The notes below the pieces were generated by a model. It saw nothing but the letters and a program-made list of their open reading frames with translations. It searched no databases and was not told the DNA's origin. The translations under genes and the position numbers were made by a program. From assembly GCF_016808335.1 (NCBI RefSeq), contig NC_053145.1, positions 26,440,001 through 26,504,000 on the forward strand: 64,000 nt of DNA, in the 5' to 3' direction. Source of the stretch: Panicum virgatum. Taxonomy: Eukaryota; Streptophyta; Magnoliopsida; Poales; Poaceae. Shown here one piece after another: positions 12,574 to 23,566 of this stretch. Position 1 is the first letter of the stretch. Each line of letters opens with the position of its first letter.

Positions 12574-12990
12574 TGTCGGTGTTTACCGCCAAGCCTGCTC
12601 AGGGATACCCCTAGCAGTAAGGTTTGTAGGTAGGGATCGACGGCTCTAGAACTCGATGGTGCAAGGAACACAAAGATTTAGACAGGTTCGGGCCGCGAGT
12701 TGCGTAATACCCTACGTCCTGTGTGGTAGTTTGTATTGCCTTAGGTGTTGATGTCTTTCGAGGGGGACCCTGTCCGCCCTTATATATCCAGGGGGACAGA
12801 ATTACATGAAAAGTCCTAGTCGAATATAGTTGGAGTCCTACTACAACACGATCGGGTAGTTTCCTTTGTATTGCAGCTAGTTCTATGCCTATTCGGGTAG
12901 TTTACAAGAGAGGTAAGGTACATCCATGAGCTATCCCTTACTCTGGAACATTCTATGCCTATAAGCAGTCCCGCTGCCCTGGGACTGACA
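12574..12990 (-). repeat. 3' LTR of C-i
   Basis: Plus strand starts TGTCGGTGTTTACC and ends GGGACTGACA. Length equals that of the partner at 23150-23566. It contains a 'cttatatatcc' TATA-like site, minus-strand use possible. It is followed by the complement of the CTCGGGGGCT polypurine tract. Confidence 0.85.
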
Positions 12991-13607
12991 AGCCCCCGAG
13001 CTCTTCGTAGCCGAGTCCTGCAGGCGCCAAGTACTTGGCTGGCATCTTCGAGTACTTCAAGTAGTCAGAACATCCTTCTGGTTGCTTCTGGGCCTTCCTT
13101 CAGATACATTGAGTAGTCCTCCAAGTACTTCTGATTGCTCCGATGCTGTGAGGTGCTCAAGCCTCGAAATTTTGATCATATATGGTGCGCGAAGTACTCG
13201 CGCTCCAGATGGAGTAGCCCCCGAGCCTTAGGTTGAATCGCTGAATCAGGCTGAGGGTCACTTCAGTCTTTTTTCCTTCTTTATTTTCCAAAAAAATTGA
13301 AAAATAAATCTCTGATGCACATATCCCGCAGCCCCCGAGTCTTGAATTTAAATCTTTTCATTAAGATTTAAGAATCAATGTAAACTCGTGACAAAAATGA
13401 AATCTTCCCTAAAAAGGAAAGAATCCTTTGGCATCCCAAATTTTCATGAAATTCCCCTAGAGGCCGTATAAAGCCGGTTGAAAACTTCCGAGGGTTTTAC
13501 ACCTTGAACTCCTGGCCGCCGTCATCCTCAGATTCACCTTTGCCTCTTGTTAGTCAGATTCCAAAAGCCCCTCTCGTAGCCCCCGAGCCAAAACTCGTGA
13601 CTTTGAG
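12991..13607 (-). other. C-i polypurine tract and repeated PPT-core motifs
   Basis: AGCCCCCGAG at 12991, 13216, 13330 and 13578, with the same spacing as in C-o. On the element's sense strand this is CTCGGGGGCT. No coding frame is supported here. Confidence 0.6.
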
Positions 13608-15927
13608 ATGGCTCCCAAGAAGAACAAATCCAAGGTTGAAGAGGAAAATGTTGCCAATATGTCCACGGGCTGGCGTAAAAGCAAGATGTCTGAATCATTG
13701 GTGCAAGAATTGGAGAAAATGGGTCTCCTCGAAGAGCAGGGCATGAGCCAATGGCGCGCTGGTGAAGGAGAAGATTACCCTATGGAAGGTACCCTTGAGA
13801 CCATTATGTTCTGTGATTTTGTGGAACGTGGTCTCACTCTTCCTGTGTCAGAATTTTTCTATAGACTTCTTCAATTTTGGGGAATCTAATTACACCATCT
13901 CACTCCCCAATCCATCTTGCATCTTTCCATTTTTACTCATTTCTGTGAGGCATTCCTTGGAATTCTTCCCCATTTCCACCCTTTTCAACATTTCTTCTAC
14001 CTTGCTCCGATCCCTAACGCCACCAATCCTGCCGTCGTCTGGGGATGTGAATTGGTACTCCATCCTGAGACTCGAAGCGAGTACTTGGCTTATGATCTAG
14101 CGGGTAAAGGAGCCGAATGGAAGATGTTCTGGTTCCATGTTGGGAATTTTGAATCCCCGCTTCCAGAAAGGGTTGCTGGCACCCCTAGGTCCAGGAAAGT
14201 TGGTCGAGTAAAGGACCTGGTGGCAGGCAAGTTGAAATCATTCTACGTGTTATTGCCACTGTCAAGAGCAAAGGAGTCACTGGAGATCAAGTGGTCTACT
14301 CCTTTGTTAGTCGTCGAGTCCAACCTCTCCAACTCCGAAAGCATCCTGCATTTAGATATGAAGGCACGCAAGACCCCACTAGGATGTCTCCAGAACCAAT
14401 GGCTCAGTCTGAAGTAATCAAGAGATGCTGCAAAGTACTCAACAACTTCGACAAGTCTTTGGCACTTCCATCGCTATTCTGTGAACAAAATCCTCCCGAG
14501 AATGCATGGGTATGTGTTTTGAAAACCACGTCGAGTACTTGTAGTTAATATTTCTGATCTGCTGATGATTTCTTTTGCTTAATTCTGCAAAAAAATTATA
14601 AATCCTGGTATTGTATGCCTCAGACTTCTGTAGATGCTGACTCTGATGATGGCAAGAAACGAAAGGCAACTCCCGGATCCATATTGCAGAGAAAAGTTCC
14701 TTGTCTTGATGCCGGCCAGTAAGTATATAGTATTCTATTGATTTTATCCAATTTGCCTCAGCTTTCTTATTCAGAGTCTTGCTTGGCTAGGATCCAACAT
14801 CTTCCGGCGCATGAGAAAGACCAAGTTCAAGACTTCCGCAACTGGGTGTCGAGTGGTTCAGAAGGAACTAGTCGATCAGCCCCCAAGTCACCTATAATTG
14901 GATTAATCGAGACCCCAGCTGCCATTTTGCCAAATGTAAACACAGCTGAAAAATCAAGCAAGCCAAATCCTGAAGCACCTGAAGATACTCCTGCGGCTGC
15001 TGAAGGAGCCTCCAAGGCTGGTGGGTCAGGAAGTAGTGGAGCTGAAGAGTCAAAAGGTACTGCCGTTCAACTAGTACCTTTCTAGTCTATGCCTCAGTCA
15101 ACCCAGGAGGAGTTGGGAAAAGAACTGTTTGATGATCCACTATTGTCTCTAGACAACATGAAGAAATTGGCAGACTGTATGTAGTGGAGCTTTAAATTTA
15201 CCAAGGTGAGCCCTGTTCCACTAGTTGTCTTCATCGAGTAGTTGTTGAGGTCTGACCAGTCTTGCCTTGTATGTTCCAGGATGTAGCCAATCGCTCCTTC
15301 CTAAAGTCTCATGCTCTGTATAAGACTGTAGACAATTGAAAAACCTTAGAGGAGCAAAAAGCCATGATTGCCAAACGACTGGATGAATCCCTCACTGCTT
15401 GTAATAAGCTCTATGAAACAAATCGACAGCATCATCTAGAGATTTGTGATATGAAGCACCAGATCACGAATCTTGAAGAAGAAAGATCAAGGCTTCAGGA
15501 AGAAAATTCCAGACTTCAAAAGCAATTGCAAACTGCCCAAGCCTGTAAGTATCCAATCTTTTTCTTTGACTTTGCTTTGTCAAATAATTACTAAAAAAAC
15601 CTCGCATCAGGTTATCCAGAAGACCATACTAGTAGCAGTAGCTCAAGCTCTTGTGGATGTGGTTGGTTCTGAGAGGAGTCGTCGAATAACAAGTCCTTGG
15701 TGGAGCGATTAGAGGAAGCTCCCCAGAGGATTTTTGATGTCATGACAGCTACCTCCAAGAATTACCTGACCCACATGATAGGAGTTGTCAAATCTTACTT
15801 GCCTCACTTCAACTTAGCTCCCATAGCTAAGGGAATATCCCCCACTTGTTTCGATGACAAATTCCGGGACTATTGTAAGGAGTCAGAAGTGATTGATGAG
15901 AAGATTCTGAAGAACATGGTAGAGTAA
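13608..15927 (+). pseudogene. Antisense 'gypsy-type transposon domain' gene, five exons, C-i copy
   Basis: Second copy of the antisense gene. Inferred exons: 13608-14509, 14624-14718, 14791-15205, 15280-15544, 15611-15927. Exons 2, 3 and 4 are 95, 415 and 265 bp, exactly as in C-o. Introns are 114, 72, 74 and 66 bp with GTATGT, GTAAGT, GTGAGC and GTAAGT donors, and intact CAG or TAG acceptors. The same order is seen: transposon-type domain, KKRK motif, Ala/Ser-rich linker, coiled coil, C-terminal helix-rich part. Damage: TAA at 13887, a one-base deletion near 14185, TAG at 15083 (also present in C-o), TAG at about 15181 and TGA in exon 4 near 15338. Expression would use the plus strand, opposite to the genomic RNA of the element. 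Confidence 0.75.
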
Positions 15928-16070
15928 AATGCTTGTAACAACTCTTGTAATCTTCATTGGGTTCTTGTCATTGTTCATAATTTGTATCCTGTTGGTGTGT
16001 CTTCAGAAGCATGATCTGAAACCGTAGGATAAGAATGAACTAATTGATCAAGCAAGTAGAATACTCGAAA

Positions 16071-16675
16071 GTAGTAATCTTTTAAAGTTAATCATTTAGG
16101 GTGAGTCCCGTCAGACTACCCAAGTAGAGAAACTTGCAGAGGTGTCCATAAACTACTCGAGCAAGCGAATAGTGTGTCCCAACCAAGGACTGGAGTAACC
16201 CATAAGACAAAACTGTTAGGTACGAACCCCGTCGGGTTGCCCAAGATGTAAATGTCAAAGGGATATCCAAAAATTACTCGAGCAAGGCGAGTAATGTGTC
16301 CTTTATTCAAGGACTGGAATAATCCTTAAGGCAGAACTGTTAGGTATGAACCCCGTCGGGCTATCCAAGACGTAAATGCCAGAAAGATATCCAAAGCTTA
16401 CTTGAGTGAGGCGAGTAAGGTGTCTTACTTGTCGACTGAAGTAACTACTAAAATTGATCTGTTAGGACGAACCCCGTCGGGTTGCCCAAGATGGACAAAA
16501 TGTAGTAGTATCCATAACATACTCGAGCGAGCGAGTAGTTTTGCCTTTACAGCAAGGCTGGAGTTCCTTATAGTTGACCTGTTAGGATGAACTCCGTCGA
16601 GTTACCCAAGATGGACAACTAGTAAAGGTATCCATACACCTTCTCGATCTAGGCGAGTAGGTTGCACCCTTATAT
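16071..16675. repeat. Tandem repeat of about 122 bp, five units, C-i
   Basis: Homologous array to 11949-12556; units start near 16071, 16190, 16314, 16436 and 16558. Each unit again ends in an arm-spacer-arm inverted repeat such as ATTACTCG-AGCAAGG-CGAGTAAT (16274-16296 region). Confidence 0.8.
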
Positions 16676-16874
16676 TAAGGACAAGGATGCGGCTTGTGTA
16701 GTAATCCTGATGGAGAATTGTGTAAGCTATCCTGGACTGGTGATGCCGTCAGATAGAGAAATTATATTTAATGTAGTCGATATATCGGAAAAGACCCTTG
16801 CTTTATTAAAGAAATCAGCTGACATCACCATATTGCTTGGATCAAGGATAGAACTTGCGCAAGTGCTCAATATT

Positions 16875-19800
16875 CTAGGAATTCGGTACTTTATTGCCAT
16901 CTGCATCAGTGATTCTGTATGATCCTGGTCTTGTAACCTTGGTTACGATGAAAGGACCTTCCCATCTAGAATTTAACTTGTGTAGTCCCGTCTCATCTTG
17001 GATCCTTCGTGATACTAGATCTCCGATATTGAAAGATCTTTGCTGGACATGGTCATGGTTGCGTCTGACTCCTTCAAGATATCTAGCCGATTGAGTTAGA
17101 GCGTTGACTCTGGCCTCTTCGACTAAATCTAGCTCGAGTTGTCGAGCTTCATCTGCTTCTCCTTTTTTATAAGCTTCCACTCTTGGAGATCTCCACATGA
17201 TGTCTGCCGGTAGTATGGCCTCTGACCCGTAGGTGAGAAAGAAAGGAGATTGTCCAGTTGCTTTGCTAGGCTGGGTTCGCAGCCCCCAGACTATATGAGG
17301 AAGTTCTTGAATCCACTTGCCACCTTTCTTGGTGTTGGCATCGTAGAGTCTTTTCTTCAAGCCATCGAGTACTAAACCATTGATTCGCTCAACTTGTCCT
17401 TTTGCCCATGGATGAGCTACTGAGGCATATTTGACCTCAATGCAGGAGTTGTCACAGAAATCCCAAAAAGATTGTGATGTAAAGTTAGAACCAAAATCTG
17501 TAATGATGGTGTGAGGAAAGCCGAATCGATGGATAATGTCAGAGATGAAATCCATAGCTCTGTCGGATGAGATCTTGACAATGGGCTTGTACCCGATCCA
17601 CTTGGTAAACTTGTCGACTGCTACCAGCACATGATTGAATCCTCCTAGAGATACGGTTAATGGTCCGGTCATGTCCAAACTCCAACAGGCGAACGGCCAT
17701 GATGGAGGGATTGTTATCAAGTTATGTGCTGGGACGTGAGTCTTCTTATTGAAGAATTGGTAGCCAGGGCACCGTCTAACTAGGTCCTCTACGTCCGAAA
17801 CAGCTGTTGGCCAGAAGGTCTTGATGCAGCGTCTGACATATACGCTTTGCCAACTAGTGTCCTTGATGCAGCGTGATTGCCGAAAACTCCTTCGTGTATT
17901 TCTCGTAGGATGTCTTTGCCTCCTTCAAGGGTAACACACTTCATGAGGATGCCTAAAGTAGAGCATTTGTATAGGTTGTCGCCAACGAGGACTAAACCCT
18001 TGCTACGCCTGATGATGCGGGCAGCTTCAGCGCTTTTAGGATCAACATGTGGTGGAAGCTTGAATTCCTTGTTGAAGTCGATAAACTGACTTCGCCAATC
18101 TTCTTTAATCATCAACACTTCTCTGACTGTGGCCGGCCGTGTTAGTGGTTTGTTGGCTTTGTTCCTTTGACTGATGGGTGGTGAAGTTCATGGACAAAAA
18201 CTCCCGGTGGAACAGCTACTCGAGTGGAGCCAAGTTTGGAGAGGACATCGGCTCCCACGTTGTTGTTGCGATCGACTTGGTGGATTTCCAATCCTGAGAA
18301 CTTGTTTTCGAGACTTCTAATTTCTTCAACGTATGCGTCCATTGTATCCTTGTTGATGTCCCATTCTTTATTGACTTGTTGAATGACAAGTAGAGAGTCG
18401 CCGTAGACAAGTAGTCACTTGATACCGAGAGATACTGCTAGTCGGAGGCCGTGTAGCAATGCCTCGTATTCAGCTTCATTGTTGGAGACCTTGAACAAAA
18501 TTTGGAACACATACTTCAATTGTTCTCCCTTGGGGGAGATGAACAAAACTCCCGCGCCGCCTCCGTCGATCTTGAGTGAGCCATCGAAGTACATCACCCA
18601 ACGCTCTGGAATGTTCTAGGGTGCTAGGATTTGATTTTCCCGCCATTCAGGCAAGAAGTCGACTAGTGCCTGTGACTTGATTGATGTTCTTGGCTTGAAG
18701 TTGATTTCCAAGGCTCCCAGTTCAACTACCCCACTTTGAGATTCGTCCAGTGGCATCCCGATTGTGGAGTATATCCCCCAATGGGAAGTCAGTTATGACT
18801 AACATCTTGTATTCGTTGAAGTAAAACCGGAGCTTCCTGGAGGTGATTAGAATTCCATACAGAAGTTTCTGAATTGATGGATATCTAACCTTTGATTCTG
18901 AGAGTACTTCGCTGATGAAGTAGACTGGTCTCTGAACACCGTAAGCGTGGCCTTCCTCCAGGCATTCGACTACTATCGCCGTACTGACTACATGGGTAGT
19001 CGCAGCGATGTAGAGGAGTAGTTCCTCACCGGGTAGTGGAACTGTTAGAATCGGCGGTGACTGGAGATGATGCTTGAGATTCTCGAGTGCTTCTGCGGCT
19101 TTTGTAGTCCACTCGAATTTATCTTGTCGCTTTAGTAGTTTGAAGAAGGGTAATCCCCTTTCGCCAAGCCTGGACAAGAATCGATTCAAGGCAGCCATGC
19201 AGCCTGTAAGCTTCTAGACGTCCTTGATGTTAGCTGGAGCGTCCATGGCCATGATGGCATTGATTTTCTCTGGATTAGCCTCAATTTCTTGGTTACTGAT
19301 GATGAATCCGAGTAGTTTTCTAGAGGGTACACCAAAGATGCACTTGGTTGGGTTGAGCTTCCAGCGGAATTTTTGGAGGTTGTTGAAGGTCTCTTCCAGG
19401 TCAGTAATGAATTGATCCTGGGTCTTGGTTTTGACAACGATGTCGTCAACATAGGCTTCAACATTGCGATGTAGCTGTTAGGAGAAGCACAGCTGTATCG
19501 CACGCTGGTATGTAGTGCCAGTGTTCTTCAACCCAAAGGACATGGTCTTGTAGGCGTATGCCCCGTAAGGGGTGATGAAGGCCGCCTTGATTTGGTCTTC
19601 CTCTTTCAGGGCGATCTGATGATACCTTGAGTAGCAATCGAGGAAGGATAATAGGACACATCCTACTGTCGAGTTGATTACTTGATCAATACGTGGTAGC
19701 CCGAAAGGATCCTTTGGGCAGCGCTTGTTTAGATTAGTGTAGTCGACGCACATCCTCCACTCGTTGTTATTCTTCTTCTAGACGAGCACAGGGTTGGCCA

Positions 19801-20041
19801 ACCAATCAGGATGGTAGACTTCCTTGATGAACCCTGCTACGAGTAGTTTTGCCTGCTCTTTCTTGATGGCTTCTCGCTTGTCCGGTGAGAACCGTCGTAA
19901 CCGTTGCTTTTTTGGTGTGGCTTTAGGGTCGACCTTCAAGGCATGCTCGATCAACTCCTTGGGCATCCCTGGCATATTCGCTGGTTTCCACGCGAATACG
20001 ACTCGGTTGGCCCTTAGGAAGTTGACGAGCTCGAGTTCCTA
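16875..20041 (-). pseudogene. gag-pol: C-i pol: RT, RNase H and integrase, broken
   Basis: Reads leftwards. RT N-terminus ends near 19778 (KELIEHALKVDP...LLVAGFIKEVYHPDWLANPVLV), then the RT palm 19478-19753 (MCVDYTNLNKRCPKDPF, SFLDCYSRYHQI, PYGAYAYKTMSFGLKN). A stop follows the palm, and the rest of RT is frame-broken to 18722. RNase H is at 18415-18597 (MMYFDGSLKIDGGGAGVLFI, NNEAEYEALLHGL). The integrase core and C-terminal part are at 16875-18118, with SLDM, TDFGSNF (usually TDLGSNF) and the QVERING glutamate of the D,D-35-E triad. Ends at a TAG after VPNS where C4 continues for another dozen residues. A TAG at 20039-20041 separates it from protease. Frameshifts and stops make it non-functional. 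Confidence 0.8.
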
Positions 20042-21058
20042 TTTGTCGCCCAGTCCTACTCCGATGATGGCTATTTTGGAGTCGTCTCCTTCTTATAGCT
20101 GGATAGTCTTGGTGCCCACATCATTGGTTGGTTTAACCTATGATTGGCTTGGCTTCTTGGAGGGCATCGGCTCCTTGAGTGAGAGTTCCTCAGCAGCAGT
20201 AAGTATTTCGCTGACAGAGCTAGGGACCCGGATTGTGGCAGCATGATCAATTGCTTCCTTGTCGCACTCAAAAGACTTAAGGAGGTCTCCACGTAGTGAA
20301 AGGACTCCTGTGTTGCCTGGCATCTCGAGGAGTAGGTAGACATAGCGCGGTACTGCCATGAATTTGGCTAGTGCAGGACTTCCCAAGATAGCATGGTAGG
20401 AAGATTCGAAGTCGGCAACTTCGAATTTGATGTATTCTATCCGGAAGTTTTGTTCTGTACCAAATGTGACTGGGAGAGTGACCGAGCCAATTGGAGTAGA
20501 GGAATTTCCGGGGATGATGCTGTATAATGGAGCCTTGCTTGGAGTAAGCAGACTCATGTAGTTGAGGCCCATCTTTAGCAATGTGCTTGCAAAGATCAAG
20601 TTGAGCCCACTTCTACCGTCGATGAGTACTCGAGTAAGCTTGGAGCCCTGGACGACTGGATCGAGTACTAGCGGGAACTTTCCAGGTTCAGAAAAGCTAG
20701 TCCATTGATCTTCCCTGCTGAAGGTAATAGGGACCTCACTGTATTTGAGTGGCCTATGGATTGCTGGCTCGACTGAGAGGATCTCTCTGACTAGGAGTTT
20801 CTGAGCTCTTTTGGAGAAGCTAGGGTCTCCTCCAAATATGACGTTGATGACATTTTGTTGCTGTTGGAAACCATCATGGTCTTTCTTGTCGCCTTCATCA
20901 TCTTTATCTTGTTTTTTCTTAGGAGCATCTGCAGGTGTCGATTGGAAGGATTTGCGCAGGATCATGCACTCCCACATCGAGTGGTTGCTCTTGGGGTGGA
21001 TTGGGCATCTCTTGTTGTGGAGAATCTTGTCGAACTGATCCTGTGGCTTGTCGCCCTT
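20042..21058 (-). pseudogene. gag-pol: C-i zinc-knuckle remnant and protease
   Basis: Open from 20977 down to a stop at 20138, then readable to the TAG at 20041. It holds the end of a knuckle-like motif (HSMWEC with CPIH upstream after a stop), a Lys/Asp-rich linker, and a retropepsin region with VLIDGRSGLNLIFASTL, where related copies have D-D-G-S-G or D-V-G-S-G. AILGSPALAKFMAVP follows. The GR in place of a D-x-G active-site context suggests a dead protease. Confidence 0.7.
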
Positions 21059-23103
21059 CTAACCATGCGTGGTGCGATCCAAGGTGCCGACTATATCGTT
21101 AGGCTTGCGCTTGCGCGCAGGATCCCGCTGGTTACTAGGGCCTCCACGGTCGTTGAAGCGCTTCCCATTGTTGTCGTTGTTGCGGCGGGGGAAGCGACTG
21201 TGTTCTTGCTCCTCTTCGTCAGCCCAGCGCTGCATCATATCCCATAAATCTACCACTGTTTTGGGGCGATTTCGCCCGAAGTCACGGTACAGGAATTGGA
21301 CAGTGATGCCGCTCTGGAAGTAGTCGATGACGTCGTCGTCGGCGACGTTGGGGATGGTGGCTCTTGTGTCGAAGAAGCACTTGACGTAGGATCTGATCGA
21401 CTCGCCTTGCTCCTATTTGCACATGGACAGGCATGTCGAGTAGCTACTCGATGTAACGACCCTTGGAAGTGGTCGATGACGGCCTTCTTGAGGTCATCCC
21501 ACGAGTGTATGGGCTCGCGCGCCAAGCTTTCGAGCCCCGTGAGGGGTGCGGGCTCTAGGGCCATCGAGAAGTAGAGGACCTTGGTGTTGGTGTCTCCCCC
21601 TGCAACACTAACAGCGGTCGAATATAAACGTAATCATTGAGTAAGGTCTTGCTTACCGTCGTACTTCTGGATGTTTGTCGGCTTGAAATCCTTTGGGTAC
21701 TCGATGTTGTCGAAGACTCTGCTGAGGGCGGGGAAGCGATCAAAGTTGTCCGCAAGCTGTGCTCTGCGTCTTGCATTGATGATATCCCGTGCATCCATGA
21801 TGGAGTCGGCTACCTCTTCCCTGTTATGGCCACGGTTGTTGTTGCGGTTTGGCTGAGGCCCAGGAGCTTGGTTTGCTTGCTGTTGGCCACCCCTGGGCGA
21901 TGACTACTCGCAGCTTCCTGATCCTCTTGATTCCTTTGGTTTTGCTGCTCCAGTTGTTGTTGCCGCTGGTGGCCTCCGGGGGTACGGCTTGCCTGAGGTA
22001 TGACTGTTGCAGTAGCCCTTGATCGCGTACCATGGAGTGAGGATAGCGGGTTCTGTCTCTCGAGTTGTTCAATGGTATTCTTGGCGAGATTTATCACTTG
22101 TTCATTCTCTGGATTCCGGGGCATCGTCATGAGTCGCAGGGTTGCTTGTCATCGCAGCAATTGGTGTTCTGAAGACCGGGTCTGCGACGTTGTTGAATTC
22201 GTTGTTGAGGTTGCGCGGAGGAAGTGGAGCACGTTCAGCTGCATGAACCCCGTGCTCCTCTTTACATCAATTTCTTGCCCTGCGAGCTGTGCGAGTGGCT
22301 CCATCTTCATTTGGTGGAGCATCTTGGGTCAGATTATCTGCTGAAATCTGATCCAAGGCTTCGTTTGGATCATGCTGACTAGCTGCAGGTTGTTGGATGA
22401 TGACTGGAACCAAATGTTCAGGCGAGAAGCTTTCCAAATCTGAGTCATAGTCGGCTAAAACAGTTTCTCCGGAACCAGTTTCCCTATCGGTTACGAGGGG
22501 AGTACCGTGTTGAAACGGAAGATCATCAATACTTGCGACTTCCCGATGGTTGTCGAGTAGTTCCGCGAGGGTATGACTTTGGCAAGATTTGAGTTGCATC
22601 TTTGCCAGCACATTGGTGATGTGATCCAAGCTGTCTTGAGGTGACTTGATTGGATCTAGGTATACGTCGAAAACGAGTGCCTCCCGGCTAGCGGTGACCA
22701 AGTGGTTTTTGACGCGGAGTAGATGATCCAAGCTATTTTCATAGATGGATTTAATTATCTGTTTATATGCAGATGATGAATTGCACAAGCCGAAAACGGG
22801 TTGAGCAAAAGGAGTCCCAATCTGAGTAGATTTCGGTTTGAGATTGTTCTGAGTCCGAGTGGAACTCGAGTTGTCTTCGAGTTTCACCTCGATCTCCTTG
22901 GCGAGGTCGGGAAGCAACATGATGCCGTGATCGTTTGATCCGACGAGTTTGTTGGAATCTTCTGACGTGGTGATCTTCGGTGTGGGAAAGTTGGTTAGGT
23001 GGCTGTCGAAGCCGCCCAAACCATTGGCGACGCAGACCCACGAGCCAAAGATGAAGGTGGCGCCTTGAGGAGGCGCCATGGTGCTGAAAGCGAAGGTGGC
23101 CAT
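21059..23103 (-). pseudogene. gag-pol: C-i gag, broken
   Basis: The ATG at 23103 is 27 bases beyond the PBS. The first 279 codons (to 22267) are open and form an N-terminal extension, not a recognised domain. The following gag core is frame-shifted: a Gln-rich linker (21810-22130), the Retrotrans_gag part with KYDGKQ- and SIRSYVK-type sequence scattered over frames (21250-21794), and a basic Arg/Asn-rich segment (21059-21256). The C-o and C5 copies, which are closer to open here, were used to recognise it. Confidence 0.7.
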
Positions 23104-23129
23104 CGAACTCGTCGATGAACTCGCCGAGT

Positions 23130-23147
23130 CCCCTACCTGGCGCGCCA
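23130..23147 (-). other. Primer-binding site of C-i
   Basis: Minus strand TGGCGCGCCAGGTAGGGG, two bases inside the 5' LTR end (CTGACA-GC-TGG). The TGG start fits the CCA tail of a tRNA. I did not identify the tRNA with certainty. Confidence 0.75.
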
Positions 23148-23149
23148 GC

Positions 23150-23566
23150 TGTCAGTGTTTACCACCAAGCCTGCTCAGGGATACCCCTAGCAGTAAGGTT
23201 TGTAGGTAGGGATCGACAGCTCTGGAACTCGATGGTGCAAGGAACACAAAGATTTAGACAGGTTCGGGCCGCGAGTTGCGTAATACCCTACGTCCTGTGT
23301 GGTGGTTTGTATTGCCTTAGGTGTTGATGTCTTTCGAGGGGGACCCTGTCCGCCCTTATATATCCGGGGGGACAGGACTACATGGAAAGTCCTAGCCGAG
23401 TATAGTTGGAGTCCTACTACAACATGATCGAGTAGTTTCCTTTGTATTGCAGCTAGTTCTACGCCTATTCGGGTAGTTTACAAGAGCGGTAAGGTACATC
23501 CATGAGCTATCCCTTACTCTAGAGCATTCTATGCCTATAAGTAGTCCCGCTGCCCCGGGTCTGACA
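23150..23566 (-). repeat. 5' LTR of C-i
   Basis: 417 bp, TGTCAGTGTTTACC...GGGTCTGACA on the plus strand. Followed by tgcgg, the probable target duplication, and then the continuation of C-o pol. Confidence 0.85.

Larger units (their letters stand above)
12574..23566 (-). mobile_element. Complete Tat-like Ty3/gypsy element C-i (10.99 kb)
   Basis: Bounded by two 417-bp LTRs in the same orientation. The minus strand reads LTR - PBS - gag - pro - RT - RNase H - integrase - 3' tandem repeats - antisense gene - PPT - LTR. The flanks tgcag (12569-12573) and tgcgg (23567-23571) look like a 5-bp target duplication with one mutation. The host is another C element. I count about 20 differences between the LTRs, roughly 95% identity, which implies an old insertion. 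All frames are broken. The order RT-RH-IN and the antisense gene support the Tat lineage. Confidence 0.8.
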
